Assembly: GCA_947570215.1 (NCBI GenBank)
Contig: CANOTO010000003.1
Location: 106,665 to 170,664, forward strand
DNA length: 64,000 nucleotides
Reading direction: 5' to 3'
DNA from: an uncultured Clostridia bacterium
GTDB lineage: Bacteria; Bacillota; Clostridia; Christensenellales; CAG-314
Made by a program: the position numbers and the translations under genes
Part shown: piece by piece, positions 1 through 7,546 of the stretch
How the letters are laid out: the number at the start of each line of letters is the position of its first letter
Numbering within the stretch: position 1 is the first letter of the stretch
The notes under the pieces: generated by a model
What the model was told of the DNA's origin: nothing
Databases searched by the model: none
Seen by the model: only the letters and a program-made list of their open reading frames with translations

Positions 1-2
1 GG

Positions 3-580
3 CTTGGAGCTAGTCTTATTGTAGGTGGAACATTAGGTTTATTAACTAATGCTTTATCTCCTGAATTGGGTCGGATAATTGGCGGTGTATCTTCAATCTC
101 AAATGGAATGGGGCAATCAGTACAGGTTCTTCAATAATTGGACTTGGCCCAGTGGGTCTCGTTGCTGGAATTGCATTAATTATTGTTGGTGCAGCGACTA
201 TGATATTTGGTTCTAATGAAATAGCCACTGTAATAACGGGAAATAATTATATACAACAAAAAACTGGTATGAGTGATTTTGAGTATGGTTTAGTGTACAA
301 CGGTCTAAACTTGGCATCATCAATTGGTCAAATTCTAGGGGATTGCTACTTTCTCCATAAGACCCGCACAGTTAGAATAGGCAAAAATAATGAGATAGAT
401 GGGTATAGATATTATGATATAGCAGGAGAGCCATTATTTGATTTTGACTATGCTCATGGTGGTAAAATTAATTATAATCATTTTCATGGTTGGGGAGGTC
501 CAGACCTGACAAATAGAACCAAAGACCATCTTAGCTATTTGAGATTATTATGGTGGTTATTTAGGAGAAATTTTAGATGA
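3..580 (+). pseudogene. C-terminal fragment of an Rhs/polymorphic-toxin-like protein, frameshifted
   Basis: The gene runs off the left edge. From base 3 the third frame reads a glycine/hydrophobic stretch up to about base 113 and then meets a stop at 135. From about base 113 the second frame carries on the same kind of sequence (GLGPVGLVAG, then NNYIQQKTGMSD and HFHGWGGPDL) to a TGA at 578-580. Adding one G to the four-G run at 110-113 joins the two frames smoothly, so this is a one-base deletion or a sequencing error. Gly-rich membrane-like segments followed by such a tail are common at the C-terminus of Rhs-repeat toxins of Clostridia; that family assignment is from memory. The stop overlaps the next ATG (ATGA). 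Confidence 0.55.
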
Positions 581-726
581 AAAAACATAATTATGGTTCT
601 GAAATAATCAACAATGCTTATAGCAAATATTTTAGTAAACAAAAAATAACATATGAGGAATTCATTATATTATTGTCTACAAATGACGAATTGATCTTTT
701 ACATTGGAGATAACTTATTGGAGTAA
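577..726 (+). CDS. Small hypothetical protein behind the toxin fragment
   Basis: A 49-residue frame (MKKHNYGSEIINNAYSKYF...) whose ATG overlaps the TGA of the preceding fragment, which suggests translational coupling. It contains aromatic- and Asn-rich sequence and no recognisable domain. Because the sequence just after it (704-895) reads as a toxin-like tail in another frame, it may itself be the 5' part of a second broken gene. Proteins directly behind polymorphic toxins are often immunity proteins, but nothing in this sequence proves that. Confidence 0.4.
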   Translation: MKKHNYGSEIINNAYSKYFSKQKITYEEFIILLSTNDELIFYIGDNLLE

Positions 727-895
727 TGTTTTTGGTTCGTCGTATTACTCTATGCCTTGGGAAAGAACAGCCGATTGGTTTGGCGGTGTAAATCGGGGGG
801 ATACTTATTATAAAGAAAATTCTCTTGATTGGGGAATAACGTTATTATTTCTTGGTGTGCTGACAATACCCTTCTATTTTATATTCGGTTATTAA
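704..895 (+). pseudogene. Fragment resembling another Rhs-toxin tail
   Basis: A 63-residue frame beginning at a TTG with no ribosome site. It reads WSNVFGSSYYSMPWERTADW followed by FGGVNRG and ends in a hydrophobic helix. The MPWE.TAD.FGG pattern is one I associate with C-terminal tails of Rhs-type proteins in Clostridia (recollection, not a search). It overlaps the end of the preceding small frame by 23 bases in a different register, so 577-895 is best read as one decayed gene with a frameshift near 700-725. Stops block this frame upstream. Confidence 0.4.
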
Positions 896-908
896 TTAAG
901 GAGACAAA

Positions 909-1337
909 ATGAAAAAACGAATTGCAATATTTCTTGTACTATTTTTAGTAACATTGCTGCTGGTAGCCTGCGACAATGCGATACATCATTGGGAATTTTC
1001 GCAGCAGAGTACGGAAGTAAAATCTATACGAATTATGTCTCAGTCTAGTGAAGGATATAATGTATTGGCGAAGGAAATAGAGTTGAGCAAAGCCCAAGAT
1101 TTATTTAATGATGTAAAGGAATTGGATTATAAGAAATACGGTACCAACCCAACATCTTCAATGTCGTCTTGTGGGTATATTGTAGTTATTGAATACAATA
1201 ATGAAGATTGTGAAATAATATCTGAATGGGAGCCACAATTTATTCCCAAAGAAGGAAAAAGATACTTTTCTTGGTGGTATTGTTCGGAAGAACAATTTAC
1301 AAAGTTTATTCAAAAATATCTAAGTGAAACGGTATAA
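909..1337 (+). CDS. Small lipoprotein, possible immunity protein
   Basis: 142 residues with a clear lipoprotein signal peptide: MKKR, a hydrophobic core, and lipobox LVAC with the lipidated Cys at residue 21. It is therefore expected on the outer face of the cytoplasmic membrane. The mature part has no recognised domain. An AAGGAG site lies about six bases before the ATG, so expression looks intact even though its neighbours are broken. Its position directly behind toxin fragments fits an immunity lipoprotein, which is inference only. A good terminator follows at 1354-1380. Confidence 0.7.
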   Translation: MKKRIAIFLVLFLVTLLLVACDNAIHHWEFSQQSTEVKSIRIMSQSSEGYNVLAKEIELSKAQDLFNDVKELDYKKYGTNPTSSMSSCGYIVVIEYNNEDCEIISEWEPQFIPKEGKRYFSWWYCSEEQFTKFIQKYLSETV

Positions 1338-1353
1338 AAACTCAAAATTCTTT

Positions 1354-1380
1354 AAAGGGACTATTGCACGGTCCCTTTTT
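1354..1380 (+). terminator. Rho-independent terminator after the lipoprotein gene
   Basis: Stem AAAGGGAC (1354-1361) pairs with GTCCCTTT (1371-1378) across a nine-base loop and runs into a T tract. It closes the toxin/lipoprotein unit. Confidence 0.75.
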
Positions 1381-1435
1381 AATTGCTTTGTTGTGTATAA
1401 CTTGTTTCAAATTTTATTTTTCACCGACTATATAG

Positions 1436-1735
1436 GCTGAATATGTTTTATGGATAATACTAAATTCTAATAAAAGAGAAATTTGCCATTATATTATCGC
1501 AAGTTTTGTTGATTATTTAAAGAAAAATAAAGGTAATTTGCAAATTTACAATTACTATTATAACCACTACGATAATAATCGTGGAATCTGTTTTATTAAG
1601 GCAGATCTAATTAAGAACGGCGAGTGGCTACCGGAACATGTGGTTGAAATATCTTTAATAAACAGCACCGCATCCGAACGGATTGCGGTATTTTTTTGTC
1701 TTTTTCCACCATTTCAACACCGCAAATACTGTTAG
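1436..1735 (+). pseudogene. Remnant of an unidentified gene
   Basis: The second frame is open from 1436 and reads plausible protein (KREICHYIIASFVDYLKK, later NNRGICFIKADLIKNGEWLP) but lacks a credible start with ribosome site. It runs straight through the terminator at 1667-1697 to a stop at 1733-1735. A TAA in another frame lies just before that terminator, as expected if the true gene ended there and has since suffered a frameshift. I do not recognise the family. It is probably the 3' remnant of a former resident of the toxin locus. Confidence 0.35.
1667..1697 (+). terminator. Terminator isolating the phage-like cassette
   Basis: ACCGCATCC (1667-1675) pairs with GGATTGCGGT (1680-1689), with one bulged T and a GAAC loop, followed by seven T residues. 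It separates the decayed toxin locus from the cassette downstream. Confidence 0.75.
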
Positions 1736-1754
1736 ATAGGTTTTTGAAACTTTG

Positions 1755-1763
1755 TGATACAAT
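1755..1763 (+). promoter_or_regulatory. Extended -10 promoter for the phage-like cassette
   Basis: TG-A-TACAAT matches an extended -10 element (TGnTATAAT). No good -35 lies 16-18 bases upstream. The start codon of the first cassette gene is about 70 bases downstream. Confidence 0.45.
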
Positions 1764-1830
1764 ATTTACAGAAGGATATTTTACGACAAATATCTGTAAA
1801 TTATTACATAATTTAGGAGGAAATAAAGTT

Positions 1831-2355
1831 ATGGCACTGACAGAAAGGGTTGCGTATCGCAAAGGACAAAAGGTAACCGCAGACGTTATTAACGATACGG
1901 TAAATACGGCGGTAGAATCGTATGCCGAAGCGAAGAAGGCAGTTGAACTTGCAAAGCAAGCGGACGCTTTGAGTAAGGGAGCGCACGATTCTACGTTGGA
2001 TGCACAAAAAAACTCAGCGCAAGCGCTGAGTGACGCTAAAATAGCGTTAGAACAATCTCAAAAAGCGTTAGACGACGTAAATACGTTTTTGCAGAGTAAG
2101 ACTAACGGAGTAGCGGTAACCGTTGTTACAGACGCTGCTAAAGGAGAAAAAGGAGATACTCCCGTAGTTTCAGCAGAAGCGCACGTAGATACTAACTACG
2201 GCATACCGCAAGTTGAAGTACAAAAGCAGGAAACTGCAGACGGAGCAAAGTTTATTTTTAACTTCAAAAACATTAAAGGCGAACAAGGCGAGCAGGGAGA
2301 AAGCCCGCTGGACTTCTCTTTTAGTAACGGCGTACTGACTATTGTAGAAAAATAG
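1831..2355 (+). CDS. Phage-tail-like protein with collagen-like motifs
   Basis: 174 residues. The ATG at 1831 follows a strong TAGGAGG site, which rules out the longer in-frame extension upstream. Residues about 25-95 are Ala/Lys/Glu/Gln-rich and read as a long coiled coil. The C-terminal third carries short Gly-x-x runs (GEKGDTP, GEQGEQGE) of the collagen-like kind seen in phage tail fibres and neck or baseplate appendages, and it ends in a small beta-rich piece (PLDFSFSNGVLTIVEK). It is the first gene of a five-gene unit ending with a holin-like protein, so a trimeric fibre or fibre-linker role is likely. The exact function is unknown. Confidence 0.65.
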   Translation: MALTERVAYRKGQKVTADVINDTVNTAVESYAEAKKAVELAKQADALSKGAHDSTLDAQKNSAQALSDAKIALEQSQKALDDVNTFLQSKTNGVAVTVVTDAAKGEKGDTPVVSAEAHVDTNYGIPQVEVQKQETADGAKFIFNFKNIKGEQGEQGESPLDFSFSNGVLTIVEK

Positions 2356-2373
2356 TTAACGGGGGACAACGTT

Positions 2374-4257
2374 ATGGCATTAAATTACAAAAACATAAAC
2401 GGCGAAACGTCAACCGTTAACAGAATAACGTTTAACGGACAAGACGTACAGCAGTTGAGATACGCTAAGTTCGGCGAAAAGATTAGCGCCGTTTGGTGCA
2501 AGCCGTATACTCTAACCATAGAGAACAAGATAGGCGTTTCTCAGATTAAAGTAACAAGAACCGAATCGGAAGAACCGACCGCAGCATTGACAGAACTGCA
2601 TAACGGCGACGTTATTTACGACGGCGATACGCTTGCTTTCGAAGTAAAGCCGCAAAACGGTTTTGAATTAGACCAATCGCCCGCAAACTTTATTGTACAA
2701 GGCGACGTTAATACGGCGGATGTAATTACGGTAAAACCCAAGCAGTTTTCGTTGAATATTACGCAAGGTAACGGTGTTTCGTCCGTTACGGTTATGAGAG
2801 ATTCCAGTCCTTATCAGTTGGAAAAAATCGGGGAAATACCGCTTGATTCTCCCATATACTACGGAGACGTTATAAGAATAATTGCAGTTCCTGTTACGGG
2901 TTATGAAATTGACCCTTATAAAATGTCTTACTCGGTTAATAGCAATATATCTGCTAATATTACTGCAAATCTTAAACTCTACACATTAAATTATACTCAA
3001 GACGCAGGGGTTAATCTGGTGACTATTACCCGCACACACAGTTCTTTCGGCAATACGGGGACGTTATCTACGGGTTCGAATATTTATTACGGCGATATAA
3101 TAAACGTCAGCGTTACACCGAAAACAGGATATACTGTAATTAGCGGACAGGGTACTTATAATATTACTCAAAATTTGACATTAAATATTACAACGCAGGT
3201 CAGTAAGTATAGATTGACCGCCGGTAAGGGAACAGGCGTAGATGAAGTTGTATGGACAAGAACGGAAAGTCCCTTAAAACATGCCCCGACAGGTCAGATA
3301 ACCACAGATGACGCAATTTACTACGGCGACAAATTACATGTATCCGCAACGGCAATGACAGGCTTTAATCTTTCTCAATACACGTCGGACTACACCGTGA
3401 CAGGTAATATTACTGCAGAGTTTAATGCGAATATAAAGACATACACACTTACTATTGTTAAGAATACCGGTGTATCTAATATTCGGGTTGTGAGAATGCG
3501 TAATGATACGTTGAACGAAAACAATTCCTACGAACTTGCAAACGGTGGTATAATCAAGCATTTCGATCAACTTTCGGTTACCGTATCTGCAAACAACTAC
3601 TACACGGTTTCACCTTCTCAAGCAGCATATTCGCGGACTGTATCGGATAACGTTAGGGTTAGTCCCATTGCAGAACCGAAAAGTTATACGTTAAGAATTA
3701 GCAAGGATTCCGGCGTATCGTCGGTTATTGTCGAAAGAAAATCGACAATCAAGCAAGGCGCTTCGTTAGGACAACTGAACAACGGCTCGGCAATATACTA
3801 CGGAGACACGTTAAACGTCAGAGCGTACGCTTATTCGGGATATGAATTAAATGCTTACACATATTCGTATACGGTTTCGGAAAATGTGAGCATTAACGTG
3901 ACTTCACATTCTACAAAACCGATGAATGCTCCGAGAATATCCGGTTCGATGTCACATGACAGTAATTCTAACGCATTCTATGTTACGTTGTATATTACTA
4001 ACCCAAACAACATCTCGGTAACAGCGGATATTCTTGTAAAAGATTGCTACTCTTCGGATACAAAGAATGATACCGTTACGTTATCTCCAAATGAAAATCG
4101 GACCTACCATGTCGGTGAAATGTATACTACAAAAGTCGAAGCCACCGTAACTTTACGTCGCGGCGGATACACTACCATGACCAACAGCGAGATTCTCCAA
4201 GGTTCGTTCGGATCTTCGGGCGGCAGTTCGGGAAGTACGTCGTCGGGACAATCGTAG
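2374..4257 (+). CDS. Repeat-containing tail-fibre or adhesin-like protein
   Basis: 627 residues. A 44-residue head (NGQDVQQLRYAKFGEKI) of a type I associate with phage tail proteins is followed by six repeats of 76-81 residues starting near residues 45, 125, 203, 279, 357 and 438. Each has the pattern YTL.I....GVS.V.V.R.........G.....IYYGD.L.V.......GY. This resembles divergent InlB-type B repeats (beta-grasp surface modules). A beta-rich domain follows (about 517-610), then a Gly/Ser-rich tail. There is no signal peptide or cell-wall anchor, which favours a virion-type fibre over a secreted adhesin. The gene lies 18 bases behind the collagen-like gene and has a GGGGGAC ribosome site. Confidence 0.65.
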   Translation: MALNYKNINGETSTVNRITFNGQDVQQLRYAKFGEKISAVWCKPYTLTIENKIGVSQIKVTRTESEEPTAALTELHNGDVIYDGDTLAFEVKPQNGFELDQSPANFIVQGDVNTADVITVKPKQFSLNITQGNGVSSVTVMRDSSPYQLEKIGEIPLDSPIYYGDVIRIIAVPVTGYEIDPYKMSYSVNSNISANITANLKLYTLNYTQDAGVNLVTITRTHSSFGNTGTLSTGSNIYYGDIINVSVTPKTGYTVISGQGTYNITQNLTLNITTQVSKYRLTAGKGTGVDEVVWTRTESPLKHAPTGQITTDDAIYYGDKLHVSATAMTGFNLSQYTSDYTVTGNITAEFNANIKTYTLTIVKNTGVSNIRVVRMRNDTLNENNSYELANGGIIKHFDQLSVTVSANNYYTVSPSQAAYSRTVSDNVRVSPIAEPKSYTLRISKDSGVSSVIVERKSTIKQGASLGQLNNGSAIYYGDTLNVRAYAYSGYELNAYTYSYTVSENVSINVTSHSTKPMNAPRISGSMSHDSNSNAFYVTLYITNPNNISVTADILVKDCYSSDTKNDTVTLSPNENRTYHVGEMYTTKVEATVTLRRGGYTTMTNSEILQGSFGSSGGSSGSTSSGQS

Positions 4258-4266
4258 GAGGTAAAT

Positions 4267-4506
4267 ATGAAAGAATATATTAACCATTTTATTAAAGTAG
4301 AAACAATAGGCAAATTTGCATTGTGGATAAACAGACCAATCTACAAAGAGTATATTGCAGGACAAGGAATGAAAGTTATCAACAAAGCAACGGGTGAGAA
4401 TATGGGTAATAACCTAAAACTGTATGCTCATTTGTACGATGCGGATTTTCGCAAGTTATCCGAAGTAATTCGGGACGAAGATTGTTATACGATTGTGGAG
4501 GAATAA
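4267..4506 (+). CDS. Small cassette protein, unknown function
   Basis: 79 residues, preceded by a strong TAGGAGG site and lying nine bases behind the fibre gene. It is mixed charged and aromatic with no membrane segment. The motif region WINRPIYKEYIAGQGMKVIN is not one I recognise. Its tight fit between the fibre gene and the nucleotidyltransferase-like gene suggests a small structural or chaperone protein for the fibre, by analogy with phage gene order only. Confidence 0.6.
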   Translation: MKEYINHFIKVETIGKFALWINRPIYKEYIAGQGMKVINKATGENMGNNLKLYAHLYDADFRKLSEVIRDEDCYTIVEE

Positions 4507-4509
4507 ACG

Positions 4510-5214
4510 ATGCTTAACGAATTTATAAACGATTTGAAAAGTTCGCCGTATTATAACAGACTGTTTACGGGACACGACGTTATATTAATCAGTATGTACG
4601 GATCAAGACCGTTGGACATAGTAGACAGCAAAAGCGATTACGACCTTGTTGTAATCACAAGCGATTTTGAAGAACCCGTCTCTCCCGAAGAATTCCTTAC
4701 ATACAACGGAATAAAAGTGCATTGGTACTACAAACCGCTTTCGAGTATAATAGACGCCCGCAGAAAAACTCACAGTTATTTCGGCGCAATGCAATTAGCC
4801 TTTATGACCGACGATATTATTCTGTATGAAAATCCCGCATACGCCCGAGTTGTTCGGTTTTTGAAAAACCGTAAAGATATTATCGGGCGGATAAACGCTT
4901 ATAACCTTATAAACGCAAAGCAGGGACTTATCGATTCCGTATTAGCGGAAGGAACGATAACGGAACATAATTACACGAAGTTTCTGTATCATCTGTGCTA
5001 TACGTCTTACTATCTGTACGGCGAAGTTCCAAACAAAGATTTCTTAATAGAAATAAAACGAATCGGAGAACTGCCCGTAAGGGACGAGTATAAGAATCTT
5101 GCCGTAACAAGATTGACAATGCTGCAAAATTATAAAGCGCTTAATCCGTTCGATATCGACAGCGCAGTAGCAATGCTTGACGGCGAAGCGCAATCTTTAA
5201 TACAAAATTTATAG
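4510..5214 (+). CDS. Nucleotidyltransferase-fold protein in the phage-like cassette
   Basis: 234 residues. Residues 31-45 (GSRPLDIVDSKSDYD) match the polymerase-beta-type nucleotidyltransferase signature G-S then D-x-D, here G31-S32 and D43/D45, which bind the nucleotide and metal. The third acidic ligand normally found on a following strand is not obvious: the likely strand reads GIKVHWYY, so it may be a histidine. The rest is helical, like the substrate-binding half of such enzymes. It could modify a nucleotide, RNA or small molecule; the target is unknown. Start ATG follows a GGAGG site. Such genes are unusual in a tail/holin cassette. Confidence 0.6.
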   Translation: MLNEFINDLKSSPYYNRLFTGHDVILISMYGSRPLDIVDSKSDYDLVVITSDFEEPVSPEEFLTYNGIKVHWYYKPLSSIIDARRKTHSYFGAMQLAFMTDDIILYENPAYARVVRFLKNRKDIIGRINAYNLINAKQGLIDSVLAEGTITEHNYTKFLYHLCYTSYYLYGEVPNKDFLIEIKRIGELPVRDEYKNLAVTRLTMLQNYKALNPFDIDSAVAMLDGEAQSLIQNL

Positions 5215-5226
5215 GAGAACATAATT

Positions 5227-5601
5227 ATGGAAAATATTAAAGAAATAATTACAATCGCTTCGGCTTGTTTGGGTCTAATTGCCACTGCTACGGGATTTTT
5301 AATTCCGCTTGTTAAAAACGTTAAGGCGAAAAATAAGTTAACGGCGTTAAACAAACTGTCTACTACGCTGCAAGCCTTTATAGTAGACGCAGAAACGTTT
5401 ACAAACTTTACGGGAGCGGAAAAGAAAGAGTACGTTATGACAAAAGCCAACCGTTACGCTATCGAAAACAAAATACCCTACGATGAGCAAGCGATAAGCG
5501 ACAAGGTAGAAGAAATCGTTGCGTTAAGCAAGGAAGTTAATAAACGGGGAACGGTATCTACGGTAAGTAAAGAATCGCAGGTTACGTCTATTAGAATTTA
5601 A
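5227..5601 (+). CDS. Holin-like protein of the phage LL-H type
   Basis: 124 residues with one N-terminal transmembrane helix (about residues 8-28) and a charged helical tail containing GAEKKEYVMTKANRYAIEN and a later VEEIVALSKEVNK segment. This is the layout of LL-H-family phage holins, which assemble in the membrane and release a lysin late in infection. No lysin lies beside it here; the nearest amidase-like gene is 45 kb away. The gene closes the cassette, with TAGGAGA as ribosome site. Assignment rests on layout and motif memory. Confidence 0.6.
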   Translation: MENIKEIITIASACLGLIATATGFLIPLVKNVKAKNKLTALNKLSTTLQAFIVDAETFTNFTGAEKKEYVMTKANRYAIENKIPYDEQAISDKVEEIVALSKEVNKRGTVSTVSKESQVTSIRI

Positions 5602-5610
5602 TTGAATAAA

Positions 5611-5646
5611 AATAGCCGAGAGTTTTTAATGAAACTCTCGGCTATT
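5611..5646. terminator. Long perfect hairpin after the holin-like gene
   Basis: A 15-base perfect stem (5611-5625 with 5632-5646) and a six-base loop. The flanking T tract is on the minus-strand side (five A residues upstream on plus), so it terminates best in the minus direction but probably also stops the cassette transcript. Confidence 0.65.
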
Positions 5647-5758
5647 GCATTGTTGGGTGTAGAATTAATAATTGTGTTTTAGTTGTTAAATTGCGTACGC
5701 TTTATCTCCTACAAATAAGACTGATAATATTTTTGATGCAAATTAATAATATTATTTA

Positions 5759-5908
5759 TTGGCACACAGTGTCCAAAACAGCGGTTTTGTGTGCCAATTA
5801 GGGGTATTTTGGCATATTTTTATGTAGATTTTGCAATATAAAATGGAACATATTAACGGTTTAGACCGTTATAAAACGGTCTAAAACTGAATCACACGAT
5901 TGGCACAC
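5759..5908. repeat. TTGGCACAC repeats, two inverted and one direct
   Basis: TTGGCACACA at 5759-5768 is the exact inverse of TGTGTGCCAA at 5788-5797. A third copy, TTGGCACAC, lies at 5900-5908. Between the first pair CAAAAC (5774-5779) can pair with GTTTTG (5784-5789), so the segment can fold as one long hairpin with alternative inner pairing. It could be a protein-binding site or recombination core next to the phage-like cassette; the sequence does not decide. Confidence 0.6.
5860..5885. repeat. Palindrome between the TTGGCACAC repeats
   Basis: TTTAGACCGTT (5860-5870) and AACGGTCTAAA (5875-5885) form a perfect 11-base inverted repeat around ATAA. No T tract follows, so it is not a standard terminator. 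An operator or recombination site is possible. Confidence 0.5.
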
Positions 5909-6243
5909 GATATTTTGAAAAACGCAACATATAGATATGGGAAACGGTTTTTTATTGAAGCTGCGTTTTGTTACGCCTGCTTAAATTGGAAGATCGTTTT
6001 GAAAGAATACTTATTTTATTTAGAAATTTGTTTTGTAAAAATATACGATGCGATGAAACAACAACAATCAAACCTATAAAAATCGGCAGATATAGACCGT
6101 AATACCGAAAAAAAAAAGTATTGCTGTTGACTATTTAATTATCCGACAACAATTGCTGCGGAATAAAACAACGTAAAATATAATTCAAAATAACTGACGG
6201 TTTTGCATTGCGAAATCAGACACAAAACGCTTTTTTACAAAGA

Positions 6244-6274
6244 AACCGCCCTGCGGCGTATTCGCAAGGCGGTT
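6244..6274 (-). terminator. Terminator of the trpS operon
   Basis: Inverted repeat AACCGCC/GGCGGTT, extended by an imperfect inner stem, overlaps the stop codon of the last operon gene and is followed on the minus strand by a T-rich stretch. Confidence 0.6.
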
Positions 6275-6911
6275 AATTTATGTGAGTTTTATGTAGAATT
6301 TTTACAACGCCGACAAAGCAACCGCGCAAAAGCAAATCAAACGGAACAACTACCACTTGCATTGCTCCGGCCAAAATCCAAACCAAATTGTTTGCAAAAA
6401 GCATATCGAATACAGGGCGCGTAAACAGATACGCCGCGAGCAACGTCAACGCAATACCAGCCTCCAACAAAACGTAATACAGCAGCCACTTCAACCAAAC
6501 GGGCAGACAGCGCTTGCCGTCCAGCTTTACCGCCACCACCTTACGGTCGTCGCCCTGCCCGAACGGGTCTTCGAGCACCTGACTTTCCTGAACGGACGCG
6601 GTTACCTTCATAGATTCGCCGTATGCCTTGACTATCGACATAGGCATACAAAACGCCACTATCGGAGCAACGTATAAAACGTTAGCCAATCCGAAAAACA
6701 CACCTAAGGCTCCGCTTACCAAGTACGCTATAACGGAAAACGGTAAATTGCGGCAATCGATAATTATAGGTATAGCAACCGCAACGGACGCGATTGTAGC
6801 GAATATAAGAGTAACCCACTTAAAAACGGGCAACCCCGCCAAAACCAAGCACACCGTTGCAACCGCAGCGCAAACGGCGCTTACCGCCACCGTTTTAGCC
6901 TTGTTATTCAT
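6273..6911 (-). CDS. Multi-pass membrane protein, unknown function
   Basis: 212 residues, about six hydrophobic segments: four in the first 100 residues and two in the last 70. A soluble loop of about 45 residues (roughly 100-145) lies between the two groups and holds DPFGQGDDRK. No transporter signature was recognised. It is the last gene of the trpS operon and starts one base after the J-domain gene ends, so it is translationally coupled to that gene and may work with it at the membrane. Confidence 0.65.
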   Translation of the reverse strand: MNNKAKTVAVSAVCAAVATVCLVLAGLPVFKWVTLIFATIASVAVAIPIIIDCRNLPFSVIAYLVSGALGVFFGLANVLYVAPIVAFCMPMSIVKAYGESMKVTASVQESQVLEDPFGQGDDRKVVAVKLDGKRCLPVWLKWLLYYVLLEAGIALTLLAAYLFTRPVFDMLFANNLVWILAGAMQVVVVPFDLLLRGCFVGVVKILHKTHIN

Positions 6912-6912
6912 A

Positions 6913-7533
6913 TCAGCAGCCGCCCATACAACTCATACAGTTACAGCACGCGTTACACAACAGACAGTCGCCGCAGCTGCTACCCGTACAGGTTCCGTTT
7001 CCCGCACCCACGCGCGGACCGTCGTCCATAGGACGGGACGTTGTACGTAGTTGATCGGGACTTATGGTGTTGGAAGCAAGAATTTTAGTCAGCTTTTCAA
7101 GGCTCTGCTTGTACCGTTCGTTATTCGGGTCCATCTGACAAGCCAGTTCAAGTTGTTTTTTACTTTCCAAAAACCAATTACGCTTATAAAACAAAATCGA
7201 CTGAACGTAATGCCATTCGGCGTCGCGGCTTTCGCGTTCGTCAAGCTTTTCTTGGGCTTCGTCTAATTTTCCTTCGGAAATAAGTTGTTGCACTGCGGCA
7301 TAATCATCGTCGTTTACAAAATCGGACGTTTGCTTTTGTTCCTCCGCCCCGGCCAAAATATCGCGGTAAGCAACTTCTATTTGTTGAAGTTTTTCCGACG
7401 CTTCTTCGCCTTCTTCTCCGGGAAGAAATCTATCGCGTTGGTACTTATCGCGCAGTTCCTTGTAGCGCGCGTCTATCTCGTCGCGCGTTGCGGAAGACGT
7501 AAGTCCCAGAATTTCGTAAGCGTTATATTCCAT
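6913..7533 (-). CDS. J-domain/TPR protein with Cys-rich tail, HPD motif lost
   Basis: 206 residues. Residues 1-60 fit a DnaJ J-domain (YEILGL..SAT.DEI..RY..L, then IEVAYRDIL), but the HPD needed to stimulate DnaK ATPase reads Q-R-D (KYQRDRF). Residues about 75-155 look like TPR-type helical repeats. The last 26 residues hold nine cysteines (CTGSSCGDCLLC, NACCNCMSC), a possible metal site or membrane-lipidation patch. It sits between a DUF5685 gene and a membrane-protein gene in the trpS operon. A classical co-chaperone role is doubtful without HPD; a scaffold role is more likely (inference). Confidence 0.7.
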   Translation of the reverse strand: MEYNAYEILGLTSSATRDEIDARYKELRDKYQRDRFLPGEEGEEASEKLQQIEVAYRDILAGAEEQKQTSDFVNDDDYAAVQQLISEGKLDEAQEKLDERESRDAEWHYVQSILFYKRNWFLESKKQLELACQMDPNNERYKQSLEKLTKILASNTISPDQLRTTSRPMDDGPRVGAGNGTCTGSSCGDCLLCNACCNCMSCMGGC

Positions 7534-7546
7534 ACTTTTACTCCTG

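Larger units (their letters stand above)
5647..6243. other. Gene-free AT-rich interval with palindromes
   Basis: About 600 bases without a credible gene on either strand. It holds the TTGGCACAC repeats and a second palindrome, both listed separately. The right half (5940-6240) is AT-rich and shows no clear promoter, tRNA or RNA structure that I can support. It separates plus-strand cassette genes from the long minus-strand block. Confidence 0.6.

Noticed and set aside
1831..5601. Complete prophage
   Set aside because: No integrase, terminase, portal, capsid or lysin genes are present; only tail-like and holin-like genes.
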